Shown: positions 1 through 4,444 of the stretch, in pieces
Layout of the letters: each line of letters begins with the position of its first letter
How positions within the stretch are numbered: position 1 is the first letter of the stretch
Assembly: GCA_007280825.1 (NCBI GenBank)
Contig: QYQI01000020.1
Location: forward strand, 1-5,546
DNA length: 5,546 nt
Source: Ignavibacteriales bacterium
GTDB lineage: Bacteria; Bacteroidota; Ignavibacteria; Ignavibacteriales; Melioribacteraceae
Direction of reading: 5' to 3'
The notes under the pieces: model-generated
The model's database searches: none
Told to the model about the DNA's origin: nothing
What the model saw: only the letters and a program-made list of their open reading frames with translations
Position numbers and translations under genes: made by a program

Positions 1-452
1 GAAATCTATGGGGTGTCAATATTCCATTACAGGAAATGAATGAGACACCGGGAAAAATGATCCGTTATGTACTTAACCTTGATGCTATCCTCCATTCAAA
101 ACCGGCAACATCCCTGTCCGCTTTCCTTATTCAGCGCCGCCACTTGGCTTCCAAAGCAACCGGGTACAAGGATCCGTTCATGATACTCACTACCCTGCTC
201 GTTTTTGCAGCCAACCTGGAAATTATCGCAGCACTTGCCTTTTCCATTTGAGGGTTAATTCAATTCTCGCTGATATTTATCCTCATCGGAATAAAATCAC
301 TGGTGGATTTACCGCTCCTGTACATGGCCGGCCGGTTTTTCAGGTGTACGGGCTTACTGGTCTGGCTGATCCCGGTTCAGGTACTCTACCCCGTTTACAT
401 TATCGTGGCGGGGATTCTTTCACAGGTTGCCCCGATACGTTGGAGGAATTGA
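1..452 (+). pseudogene. Family 2 glycosyltransferase, C-terminal part, interrupted by in-frame TGA
   Basis: This is the end of a membrane-associated GT2 enzyme, a family that transfers sugars from nucleotide or lipid donors to envelope polysaccharide or lipid acceptors. The catalytic GT-A domain lies upstream of the window. Frame 3 shows the typical post-catalytic stretch with an RRHLASKATGYKDP segment (the family's R-x-WASK...YKDP type), followed by a hydrophobic helix (MILTTLLVFAANLEIIAAL). A TGA at 249-251 stops the frame inside the membrane region. The same frame then continues as hydrophobic, GT2-like sequence (KSLVDLPLLYMAGRFF, then a helix with VLYPVYIIVAG, ending IRWRN) up to a TGA at 450-452, which is the normal C-terminus for the family. 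No frameshift is needed, so a single nonsense change, or a base error in the read, explains it. The product would lack about 66 residues, including one or two membrane helices. An ATG at 248 in another frame gives a spurious ORF. Sure of the family; moderately sure it is a pseudogene. Confidence 0.8.
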
Positions 453-455
453 AAA

Positions 456-474
456 GTTAAGAGGTCCTCCTAAC
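456..474 (+). terminator. Terminator-like hairpin after the glycosyltransferase
   Basis: GTTAAGAGG and CCTCCTAAC flank a single central T, with one mismatch in the stem (A460 against C470). The hairpin starts four bases after the glycosyltransferase stop codon. It is followed by AT-rich sequence (taaaaatttt) rather than a clean T run, so termination is likely but not certain. Confidence 0.45.
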
Positions 475-565
475 TAAAAATTTTCTTGCTGATTTACTGA
501 TGGTTAAGTAATTTTTTGGTTTTTGCCGGTAATTTTTTACCTGTTCAACATATTAAGGTTGTGAA

Positions 566-1009
566 ATGAAGATCATCGAAATCGAAAAAGAAAAACTCAT
601 CATGCAAGGTTCAAATAGTGAGGTTAATTTTAGTCGGACAAATTTGTGCGACGTTCTTACGCGTTTAATTGTGGATCTGCCCGCGCAGTATGGTATTCCA
701 AAAAGCCAAATCCTTCTGGACGCTTCAGTGGATTTGGCCAAATACCATCCGGGAGGCTCCCAGCCAGGCATAACCTCATTGATCCGGGTATGCGATTATT
801 TAGAACTTTGTCCGGGTGTGGTTACCCTGGTTGCATGCTGGGTTAACCAGAGAATCATAACTTATCCCCAGGCCCTTCATATCCTATCTAATTGGACTAA
901 TTATGAGCATCTGCTCAATGGATTTCAACATGGAATGATCAAACTTCTCGACAAGAATCCTAAGCTGGACCATTCAACTGCACCCAACAATGGAACCAGA
1001 AAAAAATAA
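566..1009 (+). CDS. Hypothetical 147-residue cytoplasmic protein, weakly XRE/HTH-like
   Basis: I do not recognise a named family. The protein has no signal peptide or membrane helix. Residues about 25-85 have a spacing reminiscent of XRE-type helix-turn-helix domains: LTRLIVDLPAQYGIPKSQIL, then DASVDLAKYHPGGSQPG, then ITSLIRVCDYLEL. The latter parts match the usual pattern of a recognition helix, a G-x-x-P loop and a helix of the type 'L..I...L.L'. The DNA-binding reading is inference and the key positions are not canonical. The C-terminal third (WVNQRIITYPQALHILSNWTNYEHLL...) is helical-looking, and the end is a polar Lys-rich tail. The start could be the ATG at 566 or the ATG at 602 (residue 13); no clear ribosome binding site decides this. 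The gene stands alone between two terminator-like hairpins (456-474 and 1033-1065). Coding is supported by ordinary amino-acid composition and by GC content matching the flanking glycosyltransferase. Confidence 0.7.
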   Translation: MKIIEIEKEKLIMQGSNSEVNFSRTNLCDVLTRLIVDLPAQYGIPKSQILLDASVDLAKYHPGGSQPGITSLIRVCDYLELCPGVVTLVACWVNQRIITYPQALHILSNWTNYEHLLNGFQHGMIKLLDKNPKLDHSTAPNNGTRKK

Positions 1010-1032
1010 TAGAAATACTAACTCCGGATATT

Positions 1033-1065
1033 AACGGGATATAATAGGTTGATTCCAGTCCCGTT
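1033..1065 (+). terminator. Terminator-like hairpin after the 147-residue gene
   Basis: AACGGGA (1033-1039) and TCCCGTT (1059-1065) form a perfect 7-bp stem with a 19-base loop, followed by GTTTT, 23 bases after the stop codon of the 566-1009 gene. The large loop weakens the call, but position and orientation fit a factor-independent terminator. Confidence 0.5.
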
Positions 1066-1084
1066 GTTTTACCTCGTTTATTTA

Positions 1085-1158
1085 ACGGTTGCAAGGACAC
1101 TTTTAGATTCACAATGATTTCAAAGAATATATAAATATTTTACCTGGACACTAATGAT
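1085..1158 (+). repeat. Left copy of imperfect inverted repeat flanking the peptide operon
   Basis: On the + strand this segment resembles the - strand of 4376-4444. A 19-bp core, CACAATGATTTCAAAGAAT (1110-1128), is identical to the reverse complement of 4406-4424. The similarity continues inward through AAATATTTT and TGGACACTA-TGAT (1144-1158), and weakly outward through acggttgcaag (against acgcttgtaag), with five extra bases in this copy. The right copy is the upstream region of the peptide gene. In this copy the bases matching the ATG at 4390 read CTG and no peptide coding sequence follows, so it appears to be a diverged duplicate without its gene. Confidence 0.75.
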
Positions 1159-1220
1159 TTAAAATAATTTTGAATTAAACAAATTATTATGTCAGCAATG
1201 ACAATATTATCAAATCAATT

Positions 1221-1239
1221 TCTTGACACACAATCAAGA
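1221..1239 (-). terminator. Weak hairpin at the 3' end of the operon
   Basis: TCTTGA and TCAAGA form a 6-bp stem with a 7-base loop, five bases beyond the stop codon of the last - strand gene. It is followed on the - strand by an A/T-rich stretch but no T run. It could be a weak terminator or a 3' end protecting structure; it could also be chance in AT-rich DNA. Confidence 0.3.
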
Positions 1240-1243
1240 CCTT

Positions 1244-1864
1244 TTATTCTAATTGCTTACCCAAGGCTTTAAAAAAACAATTAAGATCCTTAAAAGATTC
1301 ACTTGATACACCATACGAGAGTTGGACTTTTAACGAACTATTTAAATAAAGTAAAAAACTGAATTTGTATATATTCTCAATCAAGCCCTTATTATCTAGT
1401 AGAATTATTTCATTTGAACCAGTTAAATTTTGAGCTGTATATTTGTGCCTTTTATGAACGTCAAATAAAAAGACATATTTAATTGGAATATTATTCCAAT
1501 TATTTTTATAGTTATTATGCAAATATTCAAAATATTCTTTACCATTAGCATCTTCAAGGTTTATTAAAAAAATAATTAGTCCATTCTCCCGACTTTCGAA
1601 AAGTGTATCTTTATCAAGTATTTTACCATCGAAATCATACATCTCAACATTTGAAAATTTGTAACCAATTAATTTCATATTGGTAAAAGAATGACTTTCC
1701 CATGTGTTTTTCTTTTTTAAAGTCTCACTGATGAGAATATTTTTTCTGTCAAGTAAGTAGTTCTTTTTCTCTATTTTAACTTTAAGAACTAAAATAGCTA
1801 CTGAACAAACTAAGCTAATAATGAAATAACCTAAAATAATAAAAGATAAGTGAGATTTTTTCAT
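1244..1864 (-). CDS. Membrane-anchored protein with thioredoxin-like fold lacking CxxC
   Basis: 206 residues. One N-terminal membrane helix (about 9-27, FIILGYFIISLVCSVAILVL) follows a short Lys-containing N-terminus, so the rest should lie in the periplasm. Residues about 67-165 have the layout of AhpC/TSA-TlpA-type redoxins: GYKFSNVEMYDFDGK (the 'd.dGk' strand), GLIIFLINLEDANGKEYFEYL where the active-site helix should be, IPIKYVFLFD, and NEIILLDNKGLIENI (the strand before the cis-Pro region with 'D..G'). The place where CxxC would sit reads NLEDANGK with no cysteine, so thiol-disulfide catalysis is unlikely. A binding or scaffold role is inferred. It is the last gene of the operon and starts one base after the stop of the CSSC lipoprotein gene (TAA-T-ATG), which implies translational coupling. 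The only cysteines are C20, inside the membrane helix, and C196 near the end. The fold assignment is from pattern only; the gene itself is secure. Confidence 0.75.
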   Translation of the reverse strand: MKKSHLSFIILGYFIISLVCSVAILVLKVKIEKKNYLLDRKNILISETLKKKNTWESHSFTNMKLIGYKFSNVEMYDFDGKILDKDTLFESRENGLIIFLINLEDANGKEYFEYLHNNYKNNWNNIPIKYVFLFDVHKRHKYTAQNLTGSNEIILLDNKGLIENIYKFSFLLYLNSSLKVQLSYGVSSESFKDLNCFFKALGKQLE

Positions 1865-1865
1865 A

Positions 1866-2396
1866 TTATTTCATTTGATTTTTAGGATATCTAAAGATTC
1901 TTCTATAATACTTCCATAAGAGTCTATTCCCATATGGATTGCCTATTATGTTAATTTTATTATTAGAATCACAAATGAACCATCCATACGGAAAATTTTC
2001 TAATTTATTCGTGTAAATAAATTCGCTTGAAATATCCGGATATAATATGAGGTTAATTGAATCATTGTTAGTGATGAGATCTCTATTAAGTGATGCTGCC
2101 TTGGAGGCTATTAAGAATAGTCTAATATGCTCTTTCTTTCTATCTTTATTAATAAATGAAATAAGCTTATTGATATCTCTGTAACATGAGCTACAAGTTC
2201 CATCAAAGGATACAAATATGTTAACTTTAATACTCTCTGGGCCTTGATGGAATGCTAATTGAGTTGAGATTTTGTCAGGGAGCACTAATGTTTTGTTATT
2301 AAGTTCTGGATAATTCATAAAGTACTCTTCAATGAAGCTCTTGTTGTCACAACTTGAGATGGCAATTATTAATCCTATGGTGATAAATACTTTCAT
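1866..2396 (-). CDS. Thioredoxin-like lipoprotein with CSSC motif
   Basis: 176 residues. The N-terminus is a short lipoprotein signal (MKVFITIGLIIAISSC), with the lipidated cysteine predicted at Cys16. Residues 57-84 read as a beta strand followed by an active-site helix, KVNIFVSFDGTCSSCYRDINKLISFI, with Cys68-Ser-Ser-Cys71 in the position of a thioredoxin-family CxxC. Later segments fit the fold: RLFLIAS (strand) and FPYGWFICDSNNKINIIGNP (132-154), which resembles the cis-Pro strand followed by 'D..g.I'. It should therefore be a periplasmic, membrane-anchored thiol-disulfide protein; whether it reduces, oxidises or isomerises is unknown. It starts 12 bases after the signal peptidase gene and is almost fused to the next gene, in an operon headed by a peptide with four cysteines, its obvious candidate substrate (inference). 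Recognition is from motif and topology, not from a named family. Confidence 0.8.
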   Translation of the reverse strand: MKVFITIGLIIAISSCDNKSFIEEYFMNYPELNNKTLVLPDKISTQLAFHQGPESIKVNIFVSFDGTCSSCYRDINKLISFINKDRKKEHIRLFLIASKAASLNRDLITNNDSINLILYPDISSEFIYTNKLENFPYGWFICDSNNKINIIGNPYGNRLLWKYYRRIFRYPKNQMK

Positions 2397-2408
2397 TATA
2401 ATTTGTAT

Positions 2409-2981
2409 CTAAAAAAGATTTTTAAGAAAAATATCAATAACCTGGTTACTGTTAATCAATCCAAAATGTCTGGAATCATAGGAATTATTCATGTTATCTC
2501 CCACGACAAAAAATGTATTAGGTTTAACTATTATTTTTTTAAAGGCTGAGGGGAATGCGTTTAAAGAATCAATTGTAGGTATTTTCAAACAACAAGAAGA
2601 ATTATTTTCATTAAAAAAACTACAGTTATCATATTGGAAAAAGTCAACTATATCTGTATTGCCTGAGAAGATATATATTCCATCGTCTTGGATAACTATG
2701 GTATCAGAAGGCACACCGATAATTCTCTTTAAATATAATTCATCAGAATTTGCTTTTTTAAATACTATTATGCTACCGTAAGAAGCGTTACTCTTTCTTT
2801 TAGAAGTAAGTATTATGTCTCCGTCATTAAAACAAGGATACATTGAAAATCCAGAAACTTGATGAATATCAAAACGTGAGAGTATAAACCCTAAAACAAC
2901 AATAAAGATGAAATATTTTAATATTTTAAAAAAAGTATTCAATTTTATCGGGAGTAATTCAATTTTTTCTCTTGAGACCAT
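2409..2981 (-). CDS. Type I signal peptidase (family S26), compact form
   Basis: 190 residues from the ATG at 2981. It should cleave signal peptides from exported proteins at the outer face of the inner membrane. One N-terminal membrane helix (about 21-36, ILKYFIFIVVLGFILS) is followed by box B, SGFSMYPCFNDGD, with nucleophile Ser46; box D, LYLKRIIGVPSDT, with general base Lys85; and box E, VVGDNMNNSYDSRHFG (about 159-174). All catalytic motifs are intact. The reading frame is open to an ATG at 3122, but that start would overlap the propeller gene by 164 bases and add a segment unlike the family. The ATG at 2981 (MVSREKIELL) leaves a 23-base overlap and puts the helix at the usual place. The enzyme is small for the phylum, whose housekeeping signal peptidases usually carry extra helices or insertions. 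That, and its place in a peptide operon, suggest a dedicated peptidase. The insertion at about 105-140 (QYDNCSFFNENNSSCC) holds three cysteines. Confidence 0.93.
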   Translation of the reverse strand: MVSREKIELLPIKLNTFFKILKYFIFIVVLGFILSRFDIHQVSGFSMYPCFNDGDIILTSKRKSNASYGSIIVFKKANSDELYLKRIIGVPSDTIVIQDDGIYIFSGNTDIVDFFQYDNCSFFNENNSSCCLKIPTIDSLNAFPSAFKKIIVKPNTFFVVGDNMNNSYDSRHFGLINSNQVIDIFLKNLF

Positions 2982-4002
2982 CAAGGTAATATGATACGAT
3001 TTCAAAGTTGTATATATCAAATGCATATAGAGTTGAGCTGGACCAGTCAAAGAAGCACTCAGAAAAAATGTGTCTATCGAGGTCATATTTATACAATGGA
3101 TTACCCAGGTAATCAAAGACATATAAACTCGTTAAACCAGTTTCACGAGAGAGCCTATTTTCACAAATAACAATCATATAATCCTCTGACAATAGACAGT
3201 TTGAGAATAAAATCGGCAATTTATCTAGATCTCGTGCCGATTGTATTGATTGAGAGAACATTGTTCCGTAACTTTTTTTATCTTGAAAGATTTTCAATAA
3301 CTTGCCTTCGTGTGAATATAAGTTTAATCTTTTATGATGATAGAACAAACCTACCAAATACTTTTTATCGGGACTTGGAATTATTTTTGTCATTTTCGCA
3401 GACCAACCATATTTTTTAATAAATTTGTTTTCAATATAATTTAAATGATTTGGATTATCAACTTCATGGCTATTTTCTAAATTATAATACTTCAAAGTGT
3501 ATCCATTTTCATCACTAAATGATTTAATGACTATTGAATCATTTACATAGTGTCCACCTATAAAAAGGCTTGGAATATGATATTTTTTAGTAATAATTGG
3601 TTCTTTAGCCAAGATTGAACCTTTTATGTCTAAAATATACCTTTCTTCTCTACCACGGTCATCGACGATAATTTTGTCAGTTGCCACACCTTGAGGTGCT
3701 TCGCATACAAGCCAAGGCTGATAAAATAATTCATTGGGACCTTTGCCTTTACGAAATAGTTTACATAAAAGTTGTTTGCGATTGAGGTCATAGATACTAA
3801 TGTAAAATTCATCTGCATCGTCGGCTATTAACAACAGACTGTCTATAATAAAGAAATCCATAGCTTTATTATTAGCAACCCAATCTATGGGTTTGCCTAT
3901 CAGCTTTTCTTCATTACTAAAAGATGAAAAAAACACTGTCTCGTCATTTCTACATTGTGAGAAAAGAAATAAGACAAAAATAATGAAAATCAGTTTTTTC
4001 AT
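2959..4002 (-). CDS. BF3164-like 6-bladed beta-propeller lipoprotein
   Basis: 347 residues from the ATG at 4002; the in-frame TTG at 4014 adds only four residues and is less likely. The lipoprotein signal is MKKLIFIIFVLFLFSQC, with Cys17 predicted as the lipidated residue. It is followed by RNDE, which could act as a surface-export signal of the Bacteroidota kind. The body fits a TolB-like or 6-bladed propeller of the BF3164 group: FIIDSLLLIADD (51-62), YISIYDLNRKQLL (67-79) and the hallmark GKGPNE (86-91), then repeated blade-like strands such as KKYLVGLFYHHKRLNLYSHEGKLLKIF and SLYVFDYLGNPLYKYDLD. These propellers have no established biochemical activity and are usually thought to bind ligands or partners. 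It lies downstream of the peptide gene, separated by a stable hairpin, and overlaps the signal peptidase start by 23 bases. In Bacteroidota such lipoproteins are often found near NVEAL-type peptides (recalled, not checked here). Confidence 0.85.
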   Translation of the reverse strand: MKKLIFIIFVLFLFSQCRNDETVFFSSFSNEEKLIGKPIDWVANNKAMDFFIIDSLLLIADDADEFYISIYDLNRKQLLCKLFRKGKGPNELFYQPWLVCEAPQGVATDKIIVDDRGREERYILDIKGSILAKEPIITKKYHIPSLFIGGHYVNDSIVIKSFSDENGYTLKYYNLENSHEVDNPNHLNYIENKFIKKYGWSAKMTKIIPSPDKKYLVGLFYHHKRLNLYSHEGKLLKIFQDKKSYGTMFSQSIQSARDLDKLPILFSNCLLSEDYMIVICENRLSRETGLTSLYVFDYLGNPLYKYDLDRHIFSECFFDWSSSTLYAFDIYNFEIVSYYLDGLKRKN

Positions 4003-4023
4003 TGTTATAAACAACTTAGGTAC

Positions 4024-4057
4024 AGCTAAAGCTTTATAAAAATATAAAGCTTTAGCT
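4024..4057 (-). promoter_or_regulatory. Perfect 15-bp intercistronic hairpin between peptide and propeller genes
   Basis: AGCTAAAGCTTTATA (4024-4038) and TATAAAGCTTTAGCT (4043-4057) are exact reverse complements around an AAAA loop (TTTT in the - strand transcript). It lies 18 bases after the peptide stop and 21 bases before the propeller ATG. On the - strand it is followed by GTACCTAAG, not a T run, so it is a poor classical terminator. It more likely stabilises or sets the 3' end of the peptide transcript, allowing more peptide mRNA than downstream mRNA (inference). An A-rich tract on the + strand side offers no better terminator in that direction. Confidence 0.7.
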
Positions 4058-4075
4058 TACAAAAATAAAGGAGAA

Positions 4076-4327
4076 TTAGTTCGGAATTGGTGGTGGTGGT
4101 GTCGTGCAAATACCATAAATCGATGGGTTTATTTGACTCTTATCACCTGTGCATTTCGGACATACATAATCAGTGTGATCACCGCCCATGTGATCGCTTT
4201 TAATGCATTCAACTCTTGGTTCCTCCGCGAATGCCTTTGCTGAAAAATCTACATTCTTTGTTAGCGCAAAAGCACTGATTAGGGTTGAAACAAAAAACCC
4301 TGCAAACAAAATTCGACTTTTTCTCAT
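4076..4327 (-). CDS. Small secreted Cys/Pro peptide precursor, NVEAL-like
   Basis: 83 residues from the ATG at 4327 (MRKSRILF), chosen because it gives a proper N-terminus: basic residues, a hydrophobic segment (6-22), then a short spacer. The frame is open to an ATG at 4390, which would put 21 polar residues in front of the signal. After the hydrophobic segment comes KNVDFSAKAFA, where NVEAL-family peptides of Bacteroidota carry their conserved ANVEALA-type motif. The similarity is in position and in the terminal A-x-A, not in exact letters. Two Ala-Phe-Ala sites exist, at 19-21 and 32-34. Cleavage after Ala34 would release 49 residues beginning EEPRVEC, with cysteines 41, 56, 59 and 74, a VCPKC pair and a TTPPPPIPN tail. 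It heads the operon with a signal peptidase and a CSSC redox lipoprotein, which fits a peptide that is cut and disulfide-bonded outside the cell membrane. Function unknown; family assignment tentative. Confidence 0.72.
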   Translation of the reverse strand: MRKSRILFAGFFVSTLISAFALTKNVDFSAKAFAEEPRVECIKSDHMGGDHTDYVCPKCTGDKSQINPSIYGICTTPPPPIPN

Positions 4328-4375
4328 AACATAAAAATTTAAATTAATATTAGGGTAAGTGGTTTTATATGCTTT

Positions 4376-4444
4376 ATCACTAGTGTCCATTAAAAATATT
4401 TAAAAATTCTTTGAAATCATTGTGTATCTATAGCTTACAAGCGT
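4376..4444 (-). repeat. Right copy of imperfect inverted repeat, upstream of the peptide gene
   Basis: This is the partner of 1085-1158. The 19-bp identical core is at 4406-4424. Inward, the match runs through the ATG at 4390 (TGGACACTAGTGAT on the - strand). It covers the region where the operon promoter should lie, but I find no clear Bacteroidota -7 element (TAnnTTTG), so the promoter itself is not called. Because the repeat reaches 4376 with DNA-level rather than codon-level conservation, it also favours the later ATG at 4327 as the true peptide start. Confidence 0.72.

Noticed and set aside
248..460. 70-residue + strand ORF after the glycosyltransferase stop
   Set aside because: The frame-3 continuation through the same bases is recognisable GT2 C-terminal membrane sequence; this ORF is an out-of-frame shadow with an unnatural composition.
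528..541. GGTAA-TTTT-TTACC hairpin and nearby TAATTTTT as a promoter for the 566 gene
   Set aside because: The short AT stem is weak, and no TTG box is found at the spacing expected for a Bacteroidota promoter.
553..846. Open frames on the - strand (553-771) and + strand (646-846) over the 147-residue gene
   Set aside because: Both overlap the longer, more plausible 566-1009 frame and show no domain or signal features.
1189..1272. Possible 27-codon + strand ORF after the left repeat, as a remnant peptide gene
   Set aside because: It has no signal-like segment or cysteine pattern resembling the 4327-4076 peptide and runs into the antisense of a real gene; not supported.
2491..2781. 96-residue + strand ORF
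   Set aside because: It lies wholly antisense to the signal peptidase, whose catalytic motifs are intact; shadow frame.
2982..3122. N-terminal 47-residue extension of the signal peptidase frame
   Set aside because: It is encoded entirely inside the propeller gene, has no family-like sequence and would displace the membrane helix; the ATG at 2981 is preferred.
3201..3818. Open frames at 3201-3419 (+) and 3630-3818 (-)
   Set aside because: Both lie inside the propeller lipoprotein gene in other frames, with no supporting features.
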